In this document: in pieces, positions 9,262 to 17,337 of the stretch
Layout: every line of letters starts with the position of its first letter
Position numbering within the stretch: position 1 is the stretch's first letter
Origin: Curtobacterium sp. PhB115
Lineage (GTDB): Bacteria; Actinomycetota; Actinomycetes; Actinomycetales; Microbacteriaceae
NCBI RefSeq assembly: GCF_003752025.1
Contig: NZ_RJKR01000007.1
Location: 341,096 to 405,095 of the forward strand
DNA: 64,000 nucleotides
Direction: 5' to 3'
Notes under the pieces: generated by a model
Seen by the model: only the letters and a program-made list of their open reading frames with translations
What the model was told of the DNA's origin: nothing
Databases searched by the model: none
Position numbers and translations under genes: made by a program

Positions 9262-9969
9262 TCAGACGGATTCGGCGACGTCGAGGATCCGCGTGATGCG
9301 GACGGCGTAGTCCTGGTCCACGACGACGACCTCGCCGTGCGCGATCAGGCGACCGTTCAGCAGGACGTCGGCGGGAGCGCCGGCGCTGCGGTCGAGCTCG
9401 ACGACGGCGCCGGGCTCCATGCCGAGCACGTCGCGGACCGACATCCGGGTCCGGCCGATCTCGACGGTGAGGGTCATCTCGACGTTGTTGATGCGACCGA
9501 GGTTGCCGGCGGGGACGGCCGCCGGCGTGGCCGGAGCGGACACCGTGCCGTTCTCGCGCACCCGGATGCCGAACCACCCCCCGGGAGCGCCACCGGCGGT
9601 GAGCTCGAACACGACGGTGTCGGGGTCGGCCAGCAGCGACGCGGCCGAGCCACGGTGCGCCTCACCGAGGACGCCGACACCGAGCACGGTCGCGGCGGCC
9701 TCGAGCGACGGCCGCAGCACGTCGGTGACGGCGACGATGCCGTGGTCCGTGCCGCCCGCGGCGGTCACCGCGTCGAGGTCGGTGAGGACGAGCGCCAGAT
9801 CGGCCGACAGGCCGCCGACGAAGGACGCGACCACCGCGTCGGCCGCCGCTTCGAGCACGACGGGGGTCGCGCCTCCAGGCAGGAGCACCGCACCCAGGGG
9901 GGCGGCCGTCGGGAGCTGCGCCGCGAGCGACTCGGCCGCTGTCGTGTGCAGGGTGGTGGTGACGTTCAT
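9262..9969 (-). CDS. fliN: Flagellar motor switch protein FliN (FliN/FliY type)
   Basis: A 235-residue C-ring protein. The C-terminal ~80 residues form the SpoA/FliN domain (VEMTLTVEIGRTRMSVRDVLGMEPGAVVELDR, then VLLNGRLIAHGEVVVVDQDYAVRITRI). The N-terminal ~150 residues are a FliY/CheC-like region without an obvious CheC phosphatase motif. It is therefore larger than classical ~130-residue FliN. ATG at 9969 overlaps the fliM stop by 4 bases; the longer upstream reading frame is a shadow of fliM. Confidence 0.93.
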   Translation of the reverse strand: MNVTTTLHTTAAESLAAQLPTAAPLGAVLLPGGATPVVLEAAADAVVASFVGGLSADLALVLTDLDAVTAAGGTDHGIVAVTDVLRPSLEAAATVLGVGVLGEAHRGSAASLLADPDTVVFELTAGGAPGGWFGIRVRENGTVSAPATPAAVPAGNLGRINNVEMTLTVEIGRTRMSVRDVLGMEPGAVVELDRSAGAPADVLLNGRLIAHGEVVVVDQDYAVRITRILDVAESV

Positions 9970-10886
9970 GCGTGCTGCTCCGTGCTCGTGGCAGAGGTGG
10001 TGGTGACGACGATGCCGGCGAGGCGTGAGCCGTTCGCGCCGACCGCTGCGGTCCCGACGGGCTCGCCGTCGACCGCGATGGTGAGGGGCCGGTGCTGCGG
10101 GTGCGGCAGGGGCAGGAGGTCGCCGACGGCGAGCCGGAGCACCTGCGTCGGCAGGACCGTCGCCGGGGCGAAGTGCAGGCTGACGCCGACCGGCACACCC
10201 GCGAGCTGCGCGTCGAGCAGCGCCTGCGCGTCCGCAGCGGACACGTGGGTCGCGGCCTCGCCGAGCTGCGGCAGGACGGCCTCGGCCGGCAAGGCCAGCG
10301 TGCCGGGGGCGATCCGGTCGCCGACGCGGATCGAGAACGAGGCGACGATCATCAGGTCGCCCTTCTGCGCGGCCTGGGCGAACTGGGAGTTGAACTGGAA
10401 CCCGCCGGCGGTGACGTCGTGCGCCAGGAGCCCGCCGAACGAGTACCGCAGGTCGTCGAGTGCGTCCTCGACGATCTTCCGGACGAGGGCCTGCTCGATC
10501 GGCGTGAAGGTGCGGTCCGGGGTCGGCAGGGGCTTCGAGGCGCCGAGGGCGTGCGACACCCAGGTCAGCGCTGCGTCGAGCGGCACCTGGAGGACGCCCT
10601 TCGAGGCGATGTCGGCGATCGGGAGCAGCACCATGCCGGTCAGTGCGGGCAGCGAGGCGGCGTACTCGTCGTACGTCGTCATCTGCACCTGCTCGCAGGT
10701 GACCTGGCTGACGGCGCGCACCTTCGCGGTGAGCTGGGTCCCCCACTGGCGCGCGAAGGTCTCGAACGCGAGCTCGAGGACCCGTGCGTGCTCACGGGCG
10801 AGCGTCGACGGGCGCGCGAAGTCGTACACCTCGGGCGCTGGCAGGGTCTCGGTCACGAGGGCGTCTATCGGTCGCCTGTGTGCCAC
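9966..10886 (-). CDS. fliM: Flagellar motor switch protein FliM
   Basis: A 306-residue C-ring protein linking FliG to FliN. The body is canonical (VYDFARPSTLAREHARVLELAFETFARQW, then RIVEDALDDLRYSFGG-like switch segments and a C-terminal SpoA fold). The start is uncertain: GTG at 10886 keeps a short IDALV that resembles the EIDALL CheY-binding peptide, while GTG at 10856 would remove it. No che gene is in the window. The 79-base gap to motB holds a short tcgcgtcgtc tandem repeat. Confidence 0.93.
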   Translation of the reverse strand: MAHRRPIDALVTETLPAPEVYDFARPSTLAREHARVLELAFETFARQWGTQLTAKVRAVSQVTCEQVQMTTYDEYAASLPALTGMVLLPIADIASKGVLQVPLDAALTWVSHALGASKPLPTPDRTFTPIEQALVRKIVEDALDDLRYSFGGLLAHDVTAGGFQFNSQFAQAAQKGDLMIVASFSIRVGDRIAPGTLALPAEAVLPQLGEAATHVSAADAQALLDAQLAGVPVGVSLHFAPATVLPTQVLRLAVGDLLPLPHPQHRPLTIAVDGEPVGTAAVGANGSRLAGIVVTTTSATSTEQHA

Positions 10887-10965
10887 CCGTCAGTGGTGTA
10901 CCCCGTAGTGGGGCGGTGGGGGTTTCGCGTCGTCTCGCGTCGTCTCGCGTTCTCGCCTCGGGTGG

Positions 10966-11895
10966 TCAGCCCTTCTGGACTCCGTCCTGTGCCTTCGCCA
11001 GCGCCGGCATCAGGGCACTGACGTCCTGGTCGGCGTTCGACAGCACCACGATGTCGACCCGCCGGTTCAGGGCGAGGTCCTGGTCCGTGCCGCCCTTCGC
11101 GAGCGGCCGGCTCGACCCGAACCCGACGCTCTGCACGTGGTCGCCCGGCATCCCGCCCCGCTCGACGAGGTCGCGGAGCACCCCCGTGGCCCGCGCCGCG
11201 CTGAGCTCCCAGTTCGTGGCGTACGGCGCCGTCGAGTTCCGCTGGTCGGCGTGCCCCTCGATGCTGACGTCGTGCGCCGAGGTCTTCAGCACCGGGGCGA
11301 TCGCGTCCATGATCGACCGCGCCTGATCGGACAGGTCCGCGCTGTTCGTGCCGAAGTACGTCTCGCTGCCGACGAGCCGGACCGTCAGGCCGCGGGCGTC
11401 CAGGGTGAACTGGACGTTGCGGGTCTGACCGGCCTTCGTCAGGTTCTTCTCGATGGCCCGCTCGATCTTCGTCAGGTCGTCGAGCTCCTGCTTCGCCGCC
11501 GCGACGTCCTGCTTCGTCGCCGTCTTCGGCACCACCGTCGACGCGGGGTCGACGTTCGTGTCCTTCGCGCCGGACGACGCCGTGGAGTGGTCCGCCTGCG
11601 ACTTGTCGGTCGAGTAGCCGGAGCCGTCCTCGACCTGGTCCTTCGTCACGACGGTGCCGCTCGCGGTGTCGACCTTCTGCGACTCCACCTCGCCGAACCC
11701 CGTCGCGAGCGAGTTCTTCAGCGCGATGTACTTCTCCTGGTCGACCGTCGACATCGCGAAGAGCACCAGGAACATGCACATCAGCACCGTGATCATGTCC
11801 ATGTAGGACGCCATCCACCGCTCGTCCGGGTGCTCGGCCTCGTCGTGGGACTTCTTCGCGCGACCGCGGCCGCGTCCCCGGGGGTTCGCGCTCAC
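10966..11895 (-). CDS. motB: Flagellar stator protein MotB
   Basis: A 309-residue stator subunit. One membrane helix (about residues 29-52) carries Asp33 in SYMDMITVLMCMFLVLFAMS, the proton-conducting aspartate of MotB. The C-terminal ~140 residues are an OmpA/MotB peptidoglycan-binding domain (VSIEGHADQRNSTAPY, then LSAARATGVLRDLVERG). The linker between the two is long and Asp/Ser/Thr-rich. It lies 2 bases after motA. Confidence 0.96.
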   Translation of the reverse strand: MSANPRGRGRGRAKKSHDEAEHPDERWMASYMDMITVLMCMFLVLFAMSTVDQEKYIALKNSLATGFGEVESQKVDTASGTVVTKDQVEDGSGYSTDKSQADHSTASSGAKDTNVDPASTVVPKTATKQDVAAAKQELDDLTKIERAIEKNLTKAGQTRNVQFTLDARGLTVRLVGSETYFGTNSADLSDQARSIMDAIAPVLKTSAHDVSIEGHADQRNSTAPYATNWELSAARATGVLRDLVERGGMPGDHVQSVGFGSSRPLAKGGTDQDLALNRRVDIVVLSNADQDVSALMPALAKAQDGVQKG

Positions 11896-11897
11896 CG

Positions 11898-12734
11898 TCA
11901 GGCCGCCAGCTGCTGCTCGTCGGCGTCGGCGCTGCTTCCGCCCTTGCCGCCCTTGCCGCTCTTGCCCTTGCCTGCCGTGTCGACGCGGGCAGCCGGCGGG
12001 ACCATCGCCTTCAGCCGCTCACCGAGCAGCCGGGGCTGGCTGCCGGCCTGCACGGCCAGGAGCCCCTCCATCAGGAGCGTCTGCCGGTCCGACTCGAGCT
12101 GCGCGAGCTTCCGGAGCTTGCCGCCGATCGGCAGCCACAGGAAGTTCGCGGTGAGGAGGCCCCAGAGCGTCGCCACGAAGGCGCTCGCGATGAGCGGACC
12201 GAGCTCGTCCGGCTTGCCGAGGTTCGCGAGCACGTGGGTCAGCGACACCACGGTGCCGATGATGCCGACCGTCGGAGCGAACCCACCGAGGCCCATGAAG
12301 AACGCGCTCGCGCTCCGCACCGGGGCGGCGTTCGACTCGATCTCGTCCTCGAGCAGGATCCGCAGCTCGTCGCCGTCGGTGCCGTCCGCGATGTTCTGCA
12401 GCGCCTTCTTCATGAACGGGTCGTCGTGCTTGTCGGCCTCCTGCTCGAGCGCGAGCAGCCCGTTCGACCGAGCCGTCTCCGCGAGCCCCACCACGTCGTC
12501 GATGACCGACTGCGGCGGGGTGACCTTGCCGGTGAACGCCTTCGGCACGGCCTTGAAGCTGGCGATGGCGTCCTTCAGCGTCGTGCTCGCGATGCCGCAG
12601 CCGATGGTGGCGCCGAACACGAGGAGCATCGGGGCCGGCAGGAACAGGCCGGCGAGCTCGACGTGCTCCATCTCGACCATGCCGAACAGGGCACCGAAGG
12701 CGAGCAGGATGCCGACGATCGTTGCGATGTCCAT
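11898..12734 (-). CDS. motA: Flagellar stator protein MotA
   Basis: A 278-residue proton-channel subunit with four membrane helices and a large cytoplasmic loop. Conserved parts are the GATIGCGIASTTLKD segment, the GGFAPTVGIIGTVVSLTHVL helix with its prolines, and WGLLTANFLWLPIGGKL. A Gly/Lys-rich tail closes the protein. The ATG at 12734 overlaps the flbD stop by one base; a longer antisense-like frame over the same DNA is a shadow. Confidence 0.96.
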   Translation of the reverse strand: MDIATIVGILLAFGALFGMVEMEHVELAGLFLPAPMLLVFGATIGCGIASTTLKDAIASFKAVPKAFTGKVTPPQSVIDDVVGLAETARSNGLLALEQEADKHDDPFMKKALQNIADGTDGDELRILLEDEIESNAAPVRSASAFFMGLGGFAPTVGIIGTVVSLTHVLANLGKPDELGPLIASAFVATLWGLLTANFLWLPIGGKLRKLAQLESDRQTLLMEGLLAVQAGSQPRLLGERLKAMVPPAARVDTAGKGKSGKGGKGGSSADADEQQLAA

Positions 12735-13021
12735 CAGCGGCCCCCGTCCTGTGCACGCGGCGGGTGGATCGGTGCGACGGGCGCGAGCGTCGGCTGCGGG
12801 CCGGTGCTGTTCCGCACGGCAGCGTCGGTGCCGTAGGCCATCCCGACGATGCGGGCGCGGTACGCGGCGATGAGGTCGATCACGTCGGCCATGGACTCGC
12901 GGACGATGTACTTCGCCCCGTCGACCATGATCAACGTCGTGTCCGGCGTCTCCTGGATGCGCTCCACGAGATCGGGGTTGACAGCGAATCCGCTGCCGTT
13001 CAGTCGTGTGACGACGATCAT
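12734..13021 (-). CDS. FlbD family flagellar protein
   Basis: A 95-residue protein of the short FlbD family often found before motA in Gram-positive bacteria (it is unrelated to the Caulobacter FlbD activator). The family core is residues 1-62 (MIVVTRLNGSGFAVNPDLVERIQETPDTTL, GAKYIVRESMADV). The Pro-rich tail after residue 70 is unconserved as far as I can tell. It is the first gene of the left flagellar operon. Its leader has two ACGGAC-loop hairpins and a ribosome site, AGGA, inside CCAGGACGGG. Confidence 0.88.
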   Translation of the reverse strand: MIVVTRLNGSGFAVNPDLVERIQETPDTTLIMVDGAKYIVRESMADVIDLIAAYRARIVGMAYGTDAAVRNSTGPQPTLAPVAPIHPPRAQDGGR

Positions 13022-13044
13022 GGCCCGTCCTGGTTCTCGATCGT

Positions 13045-13087
13045 CCCGCCGCCGTCCGTGGGGCGGGATGCGGCCCGTCCGTGGGCC
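13045..13087 (-). promoter_or_regulatory. Two CsrA-type hairpins in the flbD leader
   Basis: Read on the minus strand, 13087-13072 is GGCCC-ACGGAC-GGGCC, a 5-bp stem closing a six-base loop. 13067-13045 is a second, longer hairpin with the same ACGGAC loop and one bulged base. CsrA binds ANGGAN presented in such loops. Both lie between the FliA-like promoter and the flbD start. Confidence 0.6.
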
Positions 13088-13098
13088 TGCGAGAAGGA

Positions 13099-13125
13099 CT
13101 ATCGGCGGGTGCGGCGGTGGCGTTA
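13099..13125 (-). promoter_or_regulatory. Sigma-28 (FliA)-like promoter of the flbD operon
   Basis: On the minus strand TAAC, then 15 bases, then GCCGATAG. The enteric/Bacillus sigma-28 consensus is TAAA-N15-GCCGATAA. The -10 ends 77 bases before the flbD ATG. Confidence 0.7.
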
Positions 13126-13136
13126 GTGGCCGTCAC

Positions 13137-13142
13137 TAGCCT
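13137..13142 (+). promoter_or_regulatory. -10 element for a probably leaderless transcript
   Basis: TAGCCT is followed by exactly six bases and then the GTG start at 13149, so transcription would begin at or next to the start codon. It sits back to back with the flbD promoter. Confidence 0.45.
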
Positions 13143-13148
13143 GGTGCC

Positions 13149-14237
13149 GTGATCACTGCCGAGGACCTGCTCACCGGACCCCGAGGGCGCCGGTTCTGCC
13201 TGGAGCTCCTGCGTCGCGTGCAGCCCGACGACGACCCAGCGGCCGCGCACCTCGGCGAGCTGCTCTTCTGGGCCGTCTTCCACCTCGGCCAGGAACGCGG
13301 CGACGGCGGCGTGCTGTTCGGCATCGGTGGAACGGCCGTCGCCGGTCCCGTTCCGGAGATCGGTGCGGTGGCGGACGCGCTCGACGCGGTCCGGCTGCCC
13401 GATCCCACCGAGGACCACGTCGTCGAGGCACTGGAGCAGACGGCGGAGAGCGCGCTCTGGTGGCAACCGGCGGACGCCAGCGACGCCCTGCTCGAGCGGC
13501 CGGAGCTGGGCTCGGTGCTGCGGCGGGTCGCGCAGTGGGTGGCCGGGAGCGAGGTGGTGCAGCGGCTCTGGTCGGTCGAGCAGGACGGCGCGCGGTGGGT
13601 CGTGACGTTCGACGACGACGACGACGGTGCCGGTGCCGGGCGTGCTCGTCCGGTCGTCTCTGATGCGCTCCGGGGCTGGGCCGACGATCTCCGGCGCGAT
13701 GCGGCGGCGGGCACCGACGGCCGGACGAGCGGCGCGTGGTGGACGACGCCGCCCTGGCCGCTCGTGCAGACCACGGGCGCACCGCTCGCGTCGTCCGGGC
13801 CACTGGCGCTCTGGGCGGTCGAGGACTCGTTCGGCCAGCAGCACGCGCTCGTCGCTCCGGCGTCGCCGGGTCGGACGCTGCGGGTCTGCATCGTCGACGG
13901 CCCGGAGGACTGGGCGGCGGTCTGCCGTCGCTGGCCGCTCGACGTCACGGGGACGACCAGGAGGCACGACTGGGGGCTCGCGACCGGCCGCGACGGCGAC
14001 TGGGTCGTGCCGGACTGGTCGGCGGTCGCGCGCGAGTACGACGTCGTGCACCTGACCGTCGCCGGGTGGCTCCGTACCTCGGGAGCCGTCGTCGCCGTGG
14101 ACGACACCACCGCGAGCGTGGTCGCCGGCTGGACGCCGGACTCCGCGTACTGGCTCACCGATCCCGGCCCGGTGCTCGGCACCCCGGAGGTCTGGACTCG
14201 ACCCGGCAACGCCGGGCCGTGGCGACCGCGCTCCTGA
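13149..14237 (+). CDS. Conserved hypothetical protein
   Basis: A 362-residue soluble protein I do not recognise. It is rich in Trp and acidic residues, with no signal peptide, membrane segment or clear catalytic motif. An Asp run (FDDDDDGAGAGRA, near residues 157-169) separates an N-terminal half with helical character from a C-terminal half with beta-strand-like repeats (WAVEDSFGQQHALVAP, LRVCIVDGPEDWAAVC). It is transcribed away from flbD from an adjoining promoter. GTG start with no Shine-Dalgarno, consistent with leaderless translation. Confidence 0.6.
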   Translation: MITAEDLLTGPRGRRFCLELLRRVQPDDDPAAAHLGELLFWAVFHLGQERGDGGVLFGIGGTAVAGPVPEIGAVADALDAVRLPDPTEDHVVEALEQTAESALWWQPADASDALLERPELGSVLRRVAQWVAGSEVVQRLWSVEQDGARWVVTFDDDDDGAGAGRARPVVSDALRGWADDLRRDAAAGTDGRTSGAWWTTPPWPLVQTTGAPLASSGPLALWAVEDSFGQQHALVAPASPGRTLRVCIVDGPEDWAAVCRRWPLDVTGTTRRHDWGLATGRDGDWVVPDWSAVAREYDVVHLTVAGWLRTSGAVVAVDDTTASVVAGWTPDSAYWLTDPGPVLGTPEVWTRPGNAGPWRPRS

Positions 14238-14346
14238 TCCGTCGACGTCGGGTGCATCCGATCGGGGTCCCGGGCCGGTAGTGGGAGTACGACGTCGACG
14301 ACGACGTCGTCCGCACCGGCCCGGACCGGCCCGAAGGAGTCACGTC

Positions 14347-15207
14347 ATGCGCAAGACACTCGCCACCGGCCTGAGCGCCGGTGTCCTGCTCGCCGCAGCC
14401 GCGGTCGTGCTGCCCGCGACGGCCGCCACCGCCGCCACGGGCGACGCCACCCTCTCCGTCCTGCACGCCGTGCCCGCCGTCACCGTCGACGTGTACCTCG
14501 ACGGCAAGCGGGCCCTCGACGACTTCGAACCAGGGTCACTCGCCGGGCCGATGATGATGCCGGTCGGTGCCCACGAGCTCGCGATCACGGCGTCCGACTC
14601 GTCCGACGACTCGAAGCCGATCATCGGCCCGGTCGACGTCACGCTCGACGCCGGCGGGAACTACACCGCCGTCGCACACGACGAGGCCGACGGATCGCCG
14701 ACCGCGACGCTCTTCACCAACGACACGTCGACGGTCCCGGCCGGACAGGGTCGACTGGTCGTCCGGCACGTCGCAGCCGCACCCGCGGTCGACGTGCTCG
14801 CCGGCGGCAAGGCGGTCGTGTCGAACCTGTCGAACCCGGACGAGCAAGCGCTCGAACTGCCGGCCGGCACGGTCTCGGCCTCGGTCGCGGCGACCGGCAC
14901 GACCGACCCCGTGATCGGACCGGCCGACGTCGAGGTCGCAGCGGGCGCCGACACGATCGTGTACGCGTGGGGCAGCCTGGACGACTCGAACCTGGCCCTC
15001 GCCACCCAGACGATCTCCGACCTCGGTGGAACGCTGAACGGCGTGCCCGCAGGGAACGCCGGTCTGGTCGCGACGAACCGCCCCGACGCCGCACCGCTGT
15101 TCGGTGGTGCTGCTGCTGCGATCGCAGCCGCGGTGGCCATCGGCGCCGTCGTGCTCCGTCGCCGTCACGCGGCGACCACCACGCGAGCGCAGGACTCGGG
15201 CCGCTGA
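14347..15207 (+). CDS. DUF4397 domain-containing secreted protein
   Basis: A 286-residue surface protein. A signal peptide (residues 1-32, ending ATAATAA) is followed by two DUF4397 modules (LSVLHAVPAVTVDVYLDGK, then GRLVVRHVAAAPAVDVLAGG). A C-terminal hydrophobic helix (about 250-270) and RRRH tail look like a wall-sorting or membrane-anchoring end, but no LPxTG is visible before it. The class F sortase-like gene starts 2 bases after the stop, so the two are probably co-expressed. The ATG at 14347 has AAGGAG upstream. Confidence 0.82.
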   Translation: MRKTLATGLSAGVLLAAAAVVLPATAATAATGDATLSVLHAVPAVTVDVYLDGKRALDDFEPGSLAGPMMMPVGAHELAITASDSSDDSKPIIGPVDVTLDAGGNYTAVAHDEADGSPTATLFTNDTSTVPAGQGRLVVRHVAAAPAVDVLAGGKAVVSNLSNPDEQALELPAGTVSASVAATGTTDPVIGPADVEVAAGADTIVYAWGSLDDSNLALATQTISDLGGTLNGVPAGNAGLVATNRPDAAPLFGGAAAAIAAAVAIGAVVLRRRHAATTTRAQDSGR

Positions 15208-15209
15208 GC

Positions 15210-15857
15210 ATGCTCCGACCGGTGCGGTCCGCCGCGGCGACGCTCGTCGTCGCCGCGGTGGCCGTCGCCGTCCTGACCGGGTGCTCGTCGGCCGGGTCCG
15301 CCCCCGGCGGGCGCCCTTCGTTCGCCCCGACCACCACACCCACGCCCGTCCCCTCGGCGTTCTCCACCGCGGTGCCGCAGGCAGCGGCCACGCTGCCGCC
15401 GGTCCGGACAGCAGCACCGCCGACACGGATCAGCGTCGACTGGGCGGGTGTCACCGCACCGGTCCGGCCCGAGGGTGTCGACGACGACGGCGCGATGGCC
15501 CTGCCGCCGGACCCGGGCGTCGCCGGCTGGTACCGGTTCGGTGCGGCACCGTCCTCGTCGGCGGGCACCATCGTCATCGCGGCCCACGTCGACGCCGTCG
15601 GGTACGGCACCGGCCCGTTCGCCCACCTGCAGGACGTCCCCGAGGGCACCACCGTCACGCTCACCGACGCCGACGGCACCGACACCCGCTGGCGGATCGA
15701 CTCGGTCGGCCTGCTCACGAAGCAGGGGCTGCCCTGGGCGTCGGTGTTCCGCGGCGACGGACCGCGGCAGCTCGTGCTCGTCACCTGCGGCGGCGACTTC
15801 GACACCGCCACCCACCACTACGAGAGCAACCTCCTGATCACCGCGAACCCCGCGTGA
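15210..15857 (+). CDS. Class F sortase-like lipoprotein
   Basis: A 215-residue protein with a lipobox (VAVLTGC, Cys about residue 26), a Thr/Pro-rich linker to about residue 80, and a class F sortase fold. The catalytic His is in TIVIAAHVDAVGYG and the Cys in LVLVTCGG. No arginine follows the Cys, although sortases use an Arg on the strand after it, so activity is uncertain. It is adjacent to the DUF4397 gene and just before the ECF sigma/anti-sigma pair, a grouping that suggests a shared surface function. Confidence 0.8.
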   Translation: MLRPVRSAAATLVVAAVAVAVLTGCSSAGSAPGGRPSFAPTTTPTPVPSAFSTAVPQAAATLPPVRTAAPPTRISVDWAGVTAPVRPEGVDDDGAMALPPDPGVAGWYRFGAAPSSSAGTIVIAAHVDAVGYGTGPFAHLQDVPEGTTVTLTDADGTDTRWRIDSVGLLTKQGLPWASVFRGDGPRQLVLVTCGGDFDTATHHYESNLLITANPA

Positions 15858-15919
15858 GCACCGGGCGCGACGTACGATCAGGGCGCGGTCGACGAGGACC
15901 GCACCAGCGACAGGACGAC

Positions 15920-16465
15920 GTGACGACCACCCTCCTGGACGACGGCGAACTCTCCGACGCGTTCAGCGCCGGAGGCCAGGACGCCCTGCGTGCGGTCTAC
16001 GACCGGTGGTCGTCGCTGGTCTACTCGCTCGCACTCCGCGCCCTGGCGGAGCCGAGCGCCGCCGAGGACGTCACGCAGCAGGTGTTCGTGAAGGCCTGGC
16101 AGCACAGTTCCACCTACGACCCGGCGCGTGCACCCCTCGGCGCCTGGCTCGTCGGCATCACCCGGAACTGCATCGCGGACGCACTCGCCGAACGCCGCCG
16201 ACACGCGAGCGCCGCCGACCCCGACGTCGTCGAGGAGACCACACCGGCACCGGAACCGGCGTTCGACCTGGCCGAACGGGCGCTCGTCGCGGGCGAGCTC
16301 GACCGGCTCGCCGAGGTCCCCCGACGGGTGATGCGACTGGCGTTCTACGACGACCTCAGCCATCGTGAGATCGCTGAACGGCTCGACCTGCCCCTCGGGA
16401 CGGTCAAGAGCCACATCCACCGGAGTCTGGCTCGGCTCCGAACACGTCTGGAGGTGATCGAATGA
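15920..16465 (+). CDS. ECF-family RNA polymerase sigma factor (SigK-like)
   Basis: A 181-residue two-domain sigma-70 factor. Region 2 spans about residues 25-95 (RWSSLVYSLALRALAEPSAAEDVTQQVFVKAW) and region 4 about 125-178 (VMRLAFYDDLSHREIAERLDLPLGTVKSHIHRSLARLR). It is followed, with a 4-base overlap, by a membrane anti-sigma factor. GTG at 15920 is chosen because it begins the conserved region and has AGGA a few bases upstream. It may control the sortase/DUF4397 genes upstream; no promoter match was checked. Confidence 0.9.
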   Translation: MTTTLLDDGELSDAFSAGGQDALRAVYDRWSSLVYSLALRALAEPSAAEDVTQQVFVKAWQHSSTYDPARAPLGAWLVGITRNCIADALAERRRHASAADPDVVEETTPAPEPAFDLAERALVAGELDRLAEVPRRVMRLAFYDDLSHREIAERLDLPLGTVKSHIHRSLARLRTRLEVIE

Positions 16466-17229
16466 AGCACGTCGACGACGAGACCCTGGCGATGCTCGCG
16501 GTCTCCGACGAGGTGGCCGAGGACGACGTCGCGGCACACCCCGCCTCCTGTGCCACCTGCCGGGACGAAGTGGCCGCGCTGCAACGGGTCGCCGCAGTCA
16601 CCCGGTCCTCCACGGACATCGAGCTGACCGCGCCCCCGGAGCGGGTCTGGGACCGGATCGCCGCCGAGATCGGGACGGCCCCGTCGCCGACGCCTGCGCG
16701 CGCGGTGCGCCGCCGTCCGCGCCGTCGTCGCCGCCTGCTCGCCGTCGTGCTGACCGGGGTCGGGGTGCTGGCCGTGCTGGTCGGCATCGGCGTCGTCTCC
16801 GGAGTCGTGCCCGGGGTCCTGCCCGGCTCGCCCGCGCGGAACGAGACGGTGCTCGCGACCGCCGACCTCGATGCCCTGCCCTCGTGGAAGGGCTCGAGCG
16901 GCACCGCCGAGCTCGAACGTGATCGGGACGGCCGCCTCACCCTCGTCGTGGACCTGCGCACCGGAGCCGACGCCGACGGCGACGCCGACGGCGACGGCGA
17001 CGCCGACGGCGACGGCACGGGTGCGCTCCGCGAGGTCTGGATGATGCGCTCGGACCTCGAGGGGCTCGTCAGCGTCGGGTTCCTCGACGGCGACCGCGGA
17101 CGCTTCACCGTCCCGGCGGCGATCGACACCTCACGCTTCCCCGTCGTCGACGTCTCGGCCGAGGCGGACGACGGCGATCCGGCCCACTCCGGCGACTCGA
17201 TCGTCCGCGGCACGCTGTCCCCGTCCTGA
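16462..17229 (+). CDS. Anti-sigma factor, RskA-like
   Basis: A 255-residue membrane anti-sigma factor. The cytoplasmic domain has a zinc-binding HPASCATC motif (about residues 27-34), a single membrane helix (about 92-115) follows an Arg-rich stop, and the outer domain ends with the RskA-type pattern WMMRSDLEGLVSVGFLDGD and VDVSAEADDGDPAHSGDS. Inserted at about residues 172-187 is an Asp-Gly repeat (DADGDADGDGDADGDG) encoded by a short tandem repeat. That insert resembles calcium-binding DxDGD loops, which is speculative here. Confidence 0.88.
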   Translation: MKHVDDETLAMLAVSDEVAEDDVAAHPASCATCRDEVAALQRVAAVTRSSTDIELTAPPERVWDRIAAEIGTAPSPTPARAVRRRPRRRRRLLAVVLTGVGVLAVLVGIGVVSGVVPGVLPGSPARNETVLATADLDALPSWKGSSGTAELERDRDGRLTLVVDLRTGADADGDADGDGDADGDGTGALREVWMMRSDLEGLVSVGFLDGDRGRFTVPAAIDTSRFPVVDVSAEADDGDPAHSGDSIVRGTLSPS

Positions 17230-17325
17230 TCGCGTTCGTCCCCCGAACTCTCAGATACGAGTTGATGCAAGTGCGTACGGGCCGCGAAACGGTCCGATCG
17301 GCAGCGTTTTATCTCATGAGCGTGT

Positions 17326-17331
17326 TAGCGT
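17326..17331 (+). promoter_or_regulatory. -10 element of the HTH-MurA gene, probably leaderless
   Basis: TAGCGT followed by six bases and the ATG at 17338. There is no Shine-Dalgarno sequence before the ATG. Confidence 0.5.
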
Positions 17332-17337
17332 GACGCC

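Noticed and set aside
9262..10746. A 494-codon frame as a FliM-FliN fusion
   Set aside because: The first half is fliM read out of frame; fliN has its own ATG at 9969 overlapping the fliM stop.
12019..12756. A 245-codon frame over motA
   Set aside because: It is another frame of motA; the MotA sequence lies in the frame starting at 12734.
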